From CAWGMT01 sp963823675 (GTDB lineage Bacteria; Planctomycetota; Planctomycetia; Isosphaerales; Isosphaeraceae), in assembly GCA_963823675.1 (NCBI GenBank), contig CAWGMT010000006.1:341667-405666 (forward strand): 64,000 nt of DNA, in the 5' to 3' direction. The notes beneath the pieces are model-generated. The model did not search any database and was not told the DNA's origin. It was given only the letters and a program-made list of their open reading frames with translations. This document shows, piece after piece, positions 28,901 to 36,500 of this stretch. The stretch's first letter is position 1, and each line of letters starts with the position of its first letter. The translations under genes and the position numbers were made by a program.

Positions 28901-30229
28901 GCCCTCCACTGGACCGAGGCCGGCCGGACCGAGCAGGCGGTCAGGTACTGGCTCGAGGCCGGGCTGCGGTCGCGGGAAAAAGCGGCGGACCGTGAAGCGA
29001 TCGGCCATCTGACCAAAGGCCTGGCTCTTCTGGAAACGCTCGAGGAGACGCCCGAGCACGACCAGCAGAAGTTGAAAACTCTCACTGCACTGGCCCCCGC
29101 ATACATCGCGGCCCGCGGTTACGCCGCACCCGAAGTTGGGCCGATCCTGCGACACGCCGGCGAGCTCTGCGAGCGGATCGGGGATGAGCTCCAGCAATTC
29201 GGAATCATGCTGGGCGACTGGGAGTGGCACCTCGTGCGCGGCGATCTGCGCACGAGCGTTGGCCTGGCGGATCTTGGGATGACGCTCGCCGAGCGTCGCG
29301 CCGATCCGGGCATGCTGATGGAAGCGCTCTTCATGCGGGGCGCCACGATGTTCTACCGTGGCCAGTTCGCCGAGGCTCGCGCTTGCTGCGAAAAAGCGGT
29401 GACGGAATTCGACGACCGCGAGCGTACCCGCTTCTGGACCGCATACAGCGGCCACAACGCGGGCGTGACCCACCGTTGTTATCTCGCGCTTGTTCTCTGG
29501 CATCTGGGCTACCCGGACCAGGCCCTGAGGCTGCTTCGCCAGACCGATCTACTGGCCCGGACGATCGGCCATGCATTCAGTCTGGGCCATGCCATCGACT
29601 TCACGGCTTTCCTCGGTCATTACTGCCGACTTGGAGCCGAAATCCAGAACGCGGCGGAGGAAGAGACGGCGCTTGCGACCGATCAGCACTTCCAGCTCTG
29701 GCAGGCGCTCGGCACGCTCCACAAGGGAGCGGCAATGGTTGTGCAAGGCCGGTGCGAGGATGCATTGCCACTTCTCTTGAAGGGATTCAGCGCCTTCCGG
29801 GCCACCGGTGCGGCAGTGCGGGTTCCGGCTTACCTCGCGATCCTGGGCGATGCCTACACCCGGTCCGGCCGATACGATGATGCGCACCAGGCGCTCGACC
29901 TGGGGCTGGAGGTTGCCGGGAAGAACGATGACCGCTGCCATGAGGCCGAGTTGCACCGGCTCAAGGGCGAGTTGCTGCTGGCCGAGTCTGCGGAACCGAT
30001 CGCTGCCGCTCTAGACTGCTTCCGCGGGGCCATCGAGCAGGCCCGACACCAGAGAAGCAAAGCATGGGAGTTGCGGGCCACCATGAGTCTCGCCCGCCTG
30101 TGGCAGCGCGTGGGCCGGCGCGAGGATGCTCGTGCCGCGCTGGCGGCAGTCTACAGCACCTACACGGAAGGGTTCTCGACGCCGGATCTCGTGGACGCTC
30201 GGGCGCTCCTGGAAGCTCTGGGGCGGTGA
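25958..30229 (+). CDS. Ser/Thr kinase - degenerate adenylate cyclase - AAA ATPase - TPR protein
   Basis: A 1423-residue cytoplasmic protein; the start at 25958 is supported by GAGGAGGG. The kinase (residues ~66-330) has LATGGYGVVYLGHD, VAIK, HRDIKPPN (about 187) and DFGIG (about 209). A class III nucleotidyl cyclase-like domain (~378-557) has RRQVTVLCCGCELFES and EQGLSACFGYPVAHEDAA, where active enzymes have a metal Asp in FCDLVGS and GDG. Both positions are changed, so cyclase activity is unlikely. A signal-transduction ATPase follows with Walker A GEPGLGKSR (~606) and Walker B VLFVVEDLHWV (~738). The C-terminal ~400 residues are TPR-like helices. The kinase can be active. The protein resembles STAND regulators in which the ATPase switches on ligand binding to the TPRs. 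Confidence 0.9.
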   Translation: MHPTGKPDPDQPAGDVGVESDSTLPGVVDAEVTLRSESTVPIAEAPGELAGPIPKRDAPVAPASFGRYHVRSTLATGGYGVVYLGHDTQLERPVAIKVLRGGASVPQHRAEEFLQEARRLAQLSHPGIVAVHDVGLDRGQIYIVSDFLDGPHLGRWLRDNRPAWPEAAGIAAAVADALAHAHARLIIHRDIKPPNIILTVDRGPVLVDFGIGLDEAGAGGVQLGDVTGTPVYMSPEQLAGAAHRIDGRTDIYSLGVVLYQMLCGRMPFRANSLRELLRQVRDDEPQPPRQLKGDIPPELERICLKALAKRLQDRYTTAADFALDLRHVSQSAGEAAPASWRRSVSGIMTRAVQGAPAASIERDGDSSSSSRRRARDAERRQVTVLCCGCELFESDAYLGNLDAEDQSGVLKAFQAACEQVVCRFDGAVVQCSEQGLSACFGYPVAHEDAARRTVRAGLGILEHLEGLGARLSRDHGAELKPWVGIHTGVAIVETAADAVSVVGEARNVAVRLEDVALTGQVVITAATHRLVRGHFECTTLGSRKVRGISQPLELFLVQAKGDDKNPFEVANRAELSPLTGRDHEISLLKDRWEHAREGMGQVVLIIGEPGLGKSRLVQTLKEHVLGQMVESEVDSPIVEWRCSPHFQNTALYPAINFFERDLAFIREEPRQARFERLVGRLEQYGLARPETVPLWASLLSLPCTDRGPALSSPPVRQREDTFRAMLEWLHTRAARQPVLFVVEDLHWVNASTLEFLWQFLAEGLHDSILTLFTFRPEFQTPWPAVAHQTSLALNRLTRRQVGELVQKKLGCALPEEVLAQIYDRAGGVPLFVEEFAKMVQESAAPDQAKPGDARVYAVPTREIPSSLQDLIMARLDRMEGERELAQFAATLGREFSYELLAAAAGVDEPTLQAELAALVRAEILYPKGPVPRCNYMFKHALLEDALYTALVKSKRQEFHRRIAAVLEERFPQTTFTQPELLALHWTEAGRTEQAVRYWLEAGLRSREKAADREAIGHLTKGLALLETLEETPEHDQQKLKTLTALAPAYIAARGYAAPEVGPILRHAGELCERIGDELQQFGIMLGDWEWHLVRGDLRTSVGLADLGMTLAERRADPGMLMEALFMRGATMFYRGQFAEARACCEKAVTEFDDRERTRFWTAYSGHNAGVTHRCYLALVLWHLGYPDQALRLLRQTDLLARTIGHAFSLGHAIDFTAFLGHYCRLGAEIQNAAEEETALATDQHFQLWQALGTLHKGAAMVVQGRCEDALPLLLKGFSAFRATGAAVRVPAYLAILGDAYTRSGRYDDAHQALDLGLEVAGKNDDRCHEAELHRLKGELLLAESAEPIAAALDCFRGAIEQARHQRSKAWELRATMSLARLWQRVGRREDARAALAAVYSTYTEGFSTPDLVDARALLEALGR

Positions 30230-30299
30230 AAACCCGCTGGAGGCATTTGCTGGCGTATGGCCGTTTTCGGCCGGGCGCGACTCGGCTGGGTCGTGCGCC

Positions 30300-30545
30300 A
30301 AAGCTGAGGACTTCTGCGACTGTTGTGGTCAGCGTCGATGGTTTGTCATCTCAATGCACGAGGTACAATCTCGCGCAGAGCGCGCGGTGGCGTTCGTCAT
30401 TGACGGCAAATCGCTTACGCTCGCTCAGTTCGCGAAGATGGCGGAGATGTACGAAGGCTGGCAATTTCGTTTGGATTTCTTCGACGTGGATGAAGAAGAT
30501 CGTTGAGTATGGCCCCTTTCGGTTGCCGGTGTCTAGGTATCCCGC
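30300..30545 (+). pseudogene. Third, truncated copy of the 19161-type hypothetical gene
   Basis: Begins inside the family at GACTTCTGCGACTGTTGTGG (counterpart of about 19243), loses the middle, and resumes at CGGTGGCGTTCGTCATTGAC through FRLDFFDVDEEDR and the stop at 30506. The conserved 3' flank (CGGTTGCCGGTGTCTAGG) continues to about 30545. It has lost the 5' end and so no start. The surrounding 30230-30778 region contains no other gene I can support. Confidence 0.75.
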
Positions 30546-30778
30546 CGTGCTCCGTCGCCACACGCCGCTCATCAAACTGGACGCGCGAATTTCCCGCATC
30601 CAGCTTGCCGACAAGGCTGTTTCTTGTCGTGCGACACACATCGCTTGCGGGCGACGCGCCCTCGCCGCCTGGGGTTTCCGGTGTTGCGTGGAATCTCCAG
30701 TTTCCCGCCCCTCTTTGCCGTTGATTTATATGTCACGCCAGGGTAGGTTTAACTGTTGACCGGACGCGAGGGACACGG

Positions 30779-31070
30779 ATGGATGCGAGGATAATCTGGG
30801 ACCTGGAAGACGATCCCGATGGGAACGTCCAGCACCTCCGGGAGCATGACCTATCTATCGAAGAGGCCGAAGAAGTATTGCTGAACCCTCATAGTAGCCG
30901 TGCCCGTGAGCCACAGCTCGGGATTGCCAACGGCGTTTGGCTGGACCTCGACTGGCCGGCACTTGGCCGTGGTTTATGAGCTGGTAGACGACGACCCGTT
31001 GACGCTACGGCCGGTCACTGCGTACGACGCACCACCGCCGGGCCCGAAGCAGAAACGGAGGAGGAGATGA
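30779..31070 (+). CDS. BrnT-like toxin, frameshifted near 30955
   Basis: Starts MDARIIWDLEDDPDGNVQHL, then REHDLSIEEAEEVLLNPHSS, the WDxxxdxxNxxKHxxsxEEAeEV pattern of BrnT-family ribonuclease toxins. The family C-terminus (HLAVVYELVDDDPLTLRPVT, AYDAPPPGPKQ) is present in another frame after about 30955. A single-base indel in GACTGGCCGGCACTTGG explains the split. The corrected stop overlaps the ATG of the following XRE gene (ATGA). A type II toxin-antitoxin pair is inferred from this coupling. Confidence 0.7.
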
Positions 31071-31507
31071 AGGCGCGACGCATTTTTCGCCCGAGAACCA
31101 AGAGCCCAGAGGAGCGGCTCCGAGAGAGAGCGCTGCGGGCGAAGCTACAAACGACCAAGCCTTCGCTGGAGGATCTGATTCGGGTGGGCGAATGTGATCC
31201 CCGGGCTGTGATGACCATGGGAATGTACTTCGATATTCAAGGTGCCTTGCAGGCTCTGAAGCGGGAGCGCCAGCGCTCCCGTCTGAGCATCGCGGACGTG
31301 GCCGAGCGATCAGGCCTCGACCGGGCGGTCGTAAGCCGGCTCGAGAACGGCAAACAAGATAACCCCACGGTCGCGACCTTGATGCGCTACGCAGCGGCGA
31401 TCGGCAAGCGCTTTTTGTGGTGCTTCGAGGATCTCGCGACGGAGGTGCAGGGCCACCGCGGGAGCGCAGGCAACGGCCCATCGCGGAGGCGGAAATCTCC
31501 ACGTTGA
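31067..31507 (+). CDS. XRE-family antitoxin/regulator
   Basis: A 146-residue protein with a clear XRE helix-turn-helix: RSRLSIADVAERSGLDRAVV, then SRLENGKQDNPTVATLMRYA. The N-terminal ~60 residues are basic and the C-terminus is Ser/Arg-rich. The GGAGGAG immediately before the ATG lies in the 3' end of the BrnT-like gene. Coupled order toxin then HTH antitoxin matches BrnTA-like loci, although here the HTH is XRE rather than BrnA. Confidence 0.8.
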   Translation: MKARRIFRPRTKSPEERLRERALRAKLQTTKPSLEDLIRVGECDPRAVMTMGMYFDIQGALQALKRERQRSRLSIADVAERSGLDRAVVSRLENGKQDNPTVATLMRYAAAIGKRFLWCFEDLATEVQGHRGSAGNGPSRRRKSPR

Positions 31508-31563
31508 TCGATAGCCCGACTCTCGATCACCCAGCTCTCCTCGGGGACGCGAAAGGTTGAGCC

Positions 31564-31802
31564 ATGAGCAGACTCGTGCCTCGGAACGTCGCATTCCGCG
31601 TGGCTCTGGTATGGGCTGCGCTGGTGCTTCAGGAAGGTTGCCAGCAAAAAGAACCGATTACATCGTGGAATTCAGCCAGAATGCTCGAAGTCAAGAAGGA
31701 GTGGCAAACACTGTATGATTCTTTTCCAGTGCGGTCCTGGTCAAAGCTCAATTTCGGTGAAAGAACGACGATGCTTCATGGCGTTCTCAAGAGGCGGTTG
31801 TC
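31564..31802 (+). pseudogene. Lipoprotein N-terminal fragment
   Basis: Starts MSRLVPRNVAFRVALVWAAL and has a lipobox LQEGC (Cys at residue ~26), so it would be a lipoprotein. The following ~50 residues (ITSWNSARMLEVKKEWQTLY) are not recognised. The frame then drifts into shadow sequence while the neighbouring frame picks up an SUMF1-like tail. I read this as the 5' end of a gene whose middle has been lost. Confidence 0.4.
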
Positions 31803-32972
31803 TCATCAGGTTATGAAGACTGTCCCATCGATGACCCGCCTGGTCCGTCCTCCGATGATCCGGCAAGCAGTTCATCGAATGGGAATGTCGTGGCTCGCGG
31901 CGGCTTTGGGGGCAGTTCGCTGGAAACCTCGCGTTCTGCGAATCGGGGGGATGAGTTCCCTTGGCATGGATCGGGCGGCATTGGATTTCGTGTCGCCAGA
32001 AGCGATTCGAGGGATTGGGAGGAGAGACTACGGGCTGTGGCCGCCAGAGACACTGCCACCACGCTTTCAGGGCATACCGCTACGATAATGTCCGTGGCAT
32101 TCAGCCCGAACGGCAAGACGTTGGCATCAGGAAGCGAGGATTGGACAATCAGGCTTTGGGACGTGGCGACCCGCAAGAATACGGCGACTCTCAACGGCCA
32201 TGGACATCGCGTCGTTTCCGTGGCGTTCAGCCCCGATGGCAAGACCTTGGCCTCGGCGAGCGGGGACCGGACAGTCAAACTGTGGGACGTGGCGACCGGC
32301 AAGAACGCCGCAACCTTCAAGGGACACAAATCCGGCGTCGCTTCCGTGGCGTACAGCCCGGACGGCAAGACTCTGGCATCCGGGAGTTGGGACAAAACGA
32401 TCAAGCTGTGGGACGTGGAGACCGGCAAGCAGACCGCCGTTCTCAACGGACATACGTGGGCGGTGCAGTATAGTGCGGATGGCAAGTCCCTGGCGTCGGC
32501 AGGCGGGGAGAAGATGATCAAGATGTGGGATGTGGCTAGCGGCAAGAACACCGCGAATCTTCCAGGATACATCGCTGTTATTCATTGCTTGGCATATAGC
32601 CCAGACGGCGAGAACTTGGCATCGGCCAGTGGGGAGTCAATGATAAAGCTGTGGGACACGGCCACCGGCAAGAACTTCGCGACCCTACGCCAGGATTTCG
32701 GCGCGATCAATTACGTCGCGTATAGCCCGGACGGGAAAACGCTGGCGTCGGCCTCGGGCGGCAGGAGAATGAGTTCGGCTTTCACCGAGGGGGACACGAC
32801 AGTCAGGCTGTGGGACTTGGCTACCGGCAAGAGCACGATCGTTCTCCGCGGGCGTCCCAGAGGCTTTCGAGTCGTGGCGTTCAGCCCAGATGGCAAGACT
32901 TTGGCCGCGGGGAGCTTGGATGGGACGATCAAGCTGTCACCTGTGAGAATCGCCAACGAATCGCACAAGTGA
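31803..32972 (+). CDS. SUMF1/FGE-like C-terminal fragment fused to seven WD40 repeats
   Basis: The open frame first reads YEDCPIDDPPGPSSDDP, then VARGGFGGSSLETSRSANRG and GGIGFRVARSDS. The RGGxxxxxxxxxRSAxR...GFRVAR motif is the C-terminal signature of formylglycine-generating-enzyme-like (SUMF1) domains. It continues without a stop into seven WD40 blades (SVAFSPNGKTLASGSEDWTI, RLWDVATRK; VSVAFSPDGKTLASASGDRT, VKLWDVATGK and so on). A GTG at 31890 is the first plausible start in frame. The SUMF1 part lacks its catalytic core, so only the WD40 propeller is likely functional. Typical planctomycete WD40 cassette with 42-residue units. Confidence 0.65.
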   Translation, partial: SSGYEDCPIDDPPGPSSDDPASSSSNGNVVARGGFGGSSLETSRSANRGDEFPWHGSGGIGFRVARSDSRDWEERLRAVAARDTATTLSGHTATIMSVAFSPNGKTLASGSEDWTIRLWDVATRKNTATLNGHGHRVVSVAFSPDGKTLASASGDRTVKLWDVATGKNAATFKGHKSGVASVAYSPDGKTLASGSWDKTIKLWDVETGKQTAVLNGHTWAVQYSADGKSLASAGGEKMIKMWDVASGKNTANLPGYIAVIHCLAYSPDGENLASASGESMIKLWDTATGKNFATLRQDFGAINYVAYSPDGKTLASASGGRRMSSAFTEGDTTVRLWDLATGKSTIVLRGRPRGFRVVAFSPDGKTLAAGSLDGTIKLSPVRIANESHK

Positions 32973-33020
32973 GTACACCGCCAACCCCGATACCAGGCGC
33001 GGCCTGACACCTTTACCCAT

Positions 33021-35336
33021 TCACGCGCCCTGGGTGCCAGAAGTGATCGGAGCGCCCACACCCACGGGAGCCTGCTTCTCACACCACCGCCTCCACATTT
33101 CACGGTACGCGGCTTCGACCATTCGGGCAAAGCGCGGAGCATCCATCAGCGGCGAAGCCCGCAGACGATCGCGCAGGGTCGCACGCAGCTCACAGAGACG
33201 CGGCACATCGCCGGCCAAGGCGACCGCGATGCTCACGAATTGGTCCGGCGTCTCGGCCACGAGCTCCGACAGGCCCAGGTTGGTGAGCAAGGACAGTCCC
33301 GCTCGTGCGACTGGCGTAGGGCCCACGAGAGTGACGACCGGAACGCCCAGCCAGAATGCGTCGAGGCTGGTGGTATGTCCGTTATACGGGAAAGTGTCGA
33401 GGCCGATGTCGATGCGATGGTAGAGCTCAAGATATCGCGGGCGAGGCTGCCTGGCGACGAAGGTCACGCGATCGCGTCTTACGCCTTCCCGTTCCAGCAA
33501 ATCCAAGGTGCGTCCGCGAACGGAGCCACCAGGGGCCAGGAGCAACAGCCGCGAGCCATCCACGGCCTTGAGGACCTGGGCCCAGAGCTTCAGGACCGAA
33601 TCATTCACCTTGCAGAAGTTGTTCAAGCAGCCGAACGTGATGGAGCCGTTCTCCACGGCCGGTAAGGCGCTCACCGCCGGTTCGCCGGCGAGCGGGTCAT
33701 AGCACCAGAAGGCGTCGGGAAGGCGGATCGATTCCTCCGAGTAGTCGTGATCGTGCAGCCCCGGAGGGTCTATGTAGGGGTCGGTGAGGCGGTAGTCAAC
33801 GGTCGAAAGGCCGGAGGTGCCCGGATAGGCAAGCCAGGAGACCTGAACGGGCGCCGGCTTGTGGGCGAAGACCAGGAGACGATTCCCGGCCATATGCATG
33901 GTCAGGTTGACGAGAATGTCGATCCTGTCCTGGCGGACGAGCCGGACGACCTCTTCGTCGGTAAGACCGGCGATGTTCCGCCAGACGTCGGCGAGAGAAC
34001 GGAGCCTCGCGGTGATTTCGTCAGGACGAGCGACATCGGCATAGCAGGTAATCTCAAAGTTCTCGTGATCATGGGCGGAGAGAAGGGGCGCCGTGAAAAA
34101 CGACTGGGCATGGTCGCAGAGGTCGGGCGAAACATAGCCGATTCGCAGCCGGCGGTGGCAAGAGCGGTCGTTCGAATGCGGTTCTATGAGGCGTGCCAGT
34201 GGCTCGGCGAACCGCCGGCTCCAGAGCCGGTGCTCTTCAAGGATCGCCCGCGCGTCGTAGCCGGGACAGAAGACCAGGGTGTAGAGCAGGTTGCTGTGCG
34301 CCGTAGGAACGTCCGGCTCGAGCTCCACGGCCCGGCGGAAGGAGGCAACCGCTTCGCCCAGGTTCCCCTGATCCTTGAGAGCGTTGCCCAGGTTGTTGTA
34401 CGCAATGGCGTAGGCAGGGTCCCATCTCAGTGCTTGCCGATAACACGCCACGGCTTCGTCCAGGTCCCCACGGTCGTGGCAGACTAGTCCCAGGTTGTAG
34501 TGCGCCAGGGCGTAGTCGGGTTTCCGTTGCAGCGCTCGCTGATAACACGCCGCGGCTTCGTCCAGCTCGCCCCGATCCTTGAAAACATTACCCAGGTTGT
34601 TGATTGCGTCAGCGTCGTCGGGTTTCAGTCGCAGCGCTCGCTGATAGCATGCCGCGGCTTCGTCCAGCTTGCCCTCGTCCATGAAAACATTACCCAGGTT
34701 GTTGTGCACTTCGGCGCAGCCGGGTTCCAGTTCCAGCGCTCGCTGATAGCACGCCACGGCTTCGTCCAGCTTGCCCTGACCCTTGAGAACGCTTCCCAGG
34801 TTGTTGTGTGCCTCAGCATAGCCAGGCTCCAGTTGCAGCGCTCGCTGATAACACGCCGCGGCTTCGTCCGGTTTGCCCGCAAGGGCGAGCGCATTACCCA
34901 GGTTGTTGTGCGCCAGGGCGAAGCCAGGTCTCAGTCGGATCGTTTGCTGATAGCACGCCACGGCTTGATCCAGATCCCCATGGTCCCGCCAGGCGAGCCC
35001 CAAGTTGTTGTGCGCCTCGGCGTAGTCGGGATCCAGTTGCAGCGCTCGCTGATAGCACGCGATGGCAAGGTCGAGCTTTCCCTGGTCCTTCCAGGCGTTT
35101 CCCAGGTTAAAGTGCGCAGGGGCCCAATCAGGTTTGAGCGTCAGAGCACGCTGGATGCACTCGACTCCGGCTTGATGCTTGCCGACCTGGCATGCGATGA
35201 GCCCCAGCAGGTGCCACGCATCGAGGTGATTCGGGTCAGCCGCAAGAATCTGCCGGTAAATCGTCTCCGCCTCACGCAATCGGCCCGCCCGGTGATGCTC
35301 AATAGCGACGGCCAGGGCCTCGGGGATCGTGGGCAT
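33021..35336 (-). CDS. TPR protein with SPINDLY-like O-GlcNAc transferase domain
   Basis: A 771-residue protein starting MPTIPEALAVAIEHHRAG. Ten consecutive 34-residue TPRs (for example EAHNNLGLAWRDHGDLDQAV) cover residues ~1-350; the DNA shows a 102-bp periodicity between about 34290 and 35330. The C-terminal half is a GT41 glycosyltransferase: LRIGYVSPDLCDHAQSFFTA, PAPVQVSWLAYPGTSGL, ITFGCLNNFCKVNDSVLKLW and YNGHTTSLDAFWLGVPVVTL. Members transfer GlcNAc or related sugars to proteins. An upstream in-frame ATG at 35369 exists, but the family starts at the MPTIPEAL position. It is monocistronic on the minus strand. Confidence 0.9.
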   Translation of the reverse strand: MPTIPEALAVAIEHHRAGRLREAETIYRQILAADPNHLDAWHLLGLIACQVGKHQAGVECIQRALTLKPDWAPAHFNLGNAWKDQGKLDLAIACYQRALQLDPDYAEAHNNLGLAWRDHGDLDQAVACYQQTIRLRPGFALAHNNLGNALALAGKPDEAAACYQRALQLEPGYAEAHNNLGSVLKGQGKLDEAVACYQRALELEPGCAEVHNNLGNVFMDEGKLDEAAACYQRALRLKPDDADAINNLGNVFKDRGELDEAAACYQRALQRKPDYALAHYNLGLVCHDRGDLDEAVACYRQALRWDPAYAIAYNNLGNALKDQGNLGEAVASFRRAVELEPDVPTAHSNLLYTLVFCPGYDARAILEEHRLWSRRFAEPLARLIEPHSNDRSCHRRLRIGYVSPDLCDHAQSFFTAPLLSAHDHENFEITCYADVARPDEITARLRSLADVWRNIAGLTDEEVVRLVRQDRIDILVNLTMHMAGNRLLVFAHKPAPVQVSWLAYPGTSGLSTVDYRLTDPYIDPPGLHDHDYSEESIRLPDAFWCYDPLAGEPAVSALPAVENGSITFGCLNNFCKVNDSVLKLWAQVLKAVDGSRLLLLAPGGSVRGRTLDLLEREGVRRDRVTFVARQPRPRYLELYHRIDIGLDTFPYNGHTTSLDAFWLGVPVVTLVGPTPVARAGLSLLTNLGLSELVAETPDQFVSIAVALAGDVPRLCELRATLRDRLRASPLMDAPRFARMVEAAYREMWRRWCEKQAPVGVGAPITSGTQGA

Positions 35337-36092
35337 GATCAGCGTACCACCAATAAATTGTGCCGTCACCCGTAACGGGATGCGCTCTCCATGAGCCGGT
35401 CACTCATTGTGGTCATCGTTTATTTTAGCAGGTCTAGTTCGGGGGACACCACGCGTATTTGGTCATTGCACGCAGAGCAACTTACTAAGGATTTGATCTC
35501 GCGGAGCCGAGATCAAGTCGCTGGTTCAAGAAGCCCGTGGACGGCACGCCGGCGCCGTGTGGTAGGGATACATCTTCTGCGTACCCTCGGCGAGCCCGGC
35601 CAATTGCAGATCTTGGTGCATGCGCTGACGAAGAGTGATGCTCATGAGCGTGTCCTATCCAAACGGAGGGAAGAAAAACCGTCTGGAAATCCACTCTGCC
35701 TGCGGCATCACCGCATGTCACCGACGCCCCGCCGCTCGATGCAGACGAGCGAACGGCTGCCGTGCCCTCCGGGGGAAAGCGTGCAGATCCTCCTGCCGCG
35801 CCAGCGGCTTACTTGAACCGCAGGTTCGAGTGACAGCCCCCCGGTGCTAGCAATGCCAACCGCTCCTGAAGTCGATTGGTGACTCAACGAGGGGGCTGCA
35901 ACGCGGCCCCATCGCCGGTCCTCCTACTTCAACCGTCCAGCCTCTTGGGGTCAGGGCGTCGTGGCGACCACCGCGATCGGCTGATCGGCGACCACACCAG
36001 ACTGCGATTGACCCATTCTTTCGATTTCTGTAGAAACCGCATCCGATTCGTGAAACATCCCCTTCAGGAGCCTTGTGAAAAAGGTGCTTCCC
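35337..36092. other. Intergenic stretch with one dispersed repeat and no supported gene
   Basis: The region between the TPR transferase and BlaI contains a degenerate GGGGACAC-type repeat at about 35436-35480 (TTCGGGGGACACCACGCGTA) and a candidate operator at 36025-36036. Other frames have Arg-rich, out-of-register translations and no recognisable motifs. An obvious terminator could not be confirmed by eye. Confidence 0.5.
36025..36036. promoter_or_regulatory. Candidate BlaI operator palindrome
   Basis: TTTCTGTAGAAA is a perfect 5-bp inverted repeat around a 2-bp centre, 56 bp upstream of the BlaI start codon. BlaI/MecI repressors bind short dyads containing TGTA, usually upstream of their own operon. 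The position and TGTA centre fit, but a single short palindrome is weak evidence. Confidence 0.35.
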
Positions 36093-36500
36093 ATGGCCCG
36101 ACCGCCCAGCGCGCAGCCGACCGACGCCGAGCTCGAGATCCTGAAAGTCCTCTGGGATCGAGGCCCGGCCGGACTGGGACCGATCCACGCGGCGATCCAA
36201 AAGCGCCGTCCGGTGGCGCTGACCACGATCGCCACGACGCTCAAGACCATGTTGACCAAGGGCCTGGTCGCGCGACAGGACGGCCCGCGCGGCTATGTCT
36301 GGTCGGCCGCGGCCAGCCGCGGGTCCACCGCCACGGGCCTGCTCGGCAAGCTCGTCCAGCACGTCTTCGACGGCTCGGCCCGGCGCCTCATCGCCCACCT
36401 GATCCAGGAAGGCGCTCTCGACGACCGCGACCGCGACGAGATCCGCGCCCTGCTCGAATCGCGCACCGATGCGAAACCGGCGAATGGAGGCAAGCGATGA
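36093..36500 (+). CDS. blaI: BlaI/MecI-family transcriptional repressor
   Basis: A 135-residue winged-helix repressor starting MARPPSAQPTDAELEILKVL. The family core is visible: WDRGPAGLGPIHAAIQKRRP, VALTTIATTLKTMLTKGLVA and a C-terminal dimerisation part LIQEGALDDRDRDEIRALL. The start at 36093 follows AAGGTG. It overlaps the downstream M56 gene by 4 bp (ATGA). It likely represses this operon until cleaved by, or signalled through, the M56 protease. Confidence 0.9.
   Translation: MARPPSAQPTDAELEILKVLWDRGPAGLGPIHAAIQKRRPVALTTIATTLKTMLTKGLVARQDGPRGYVWSAAASRGSTATGLLGKLVQHVFDGSARRLIAHLIQEGALDDRDRDEIRALLESRTDAKPANGGKR

Noticed and set aside
30779..31507. BrnT/XRE pair as a HigBA system
   Set aside because: The first gene has the BrnT WDLEDDPDGN...EEAEEV pattern rather than a HigB/RelE core.
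34290..35330. Regular 102-bp repeats as a possible CRISPR array
   Set aside because: Units are contiguous, in frame and encode 34-residue TPRs; no spacers and no cas genes.
34500..35375. Plus-strand repetitive open frame opposite the TPR array
   Set aside because: Its repetitiveness merely mirrors the 102-bp TPR periodicity of the minus-strand gene.
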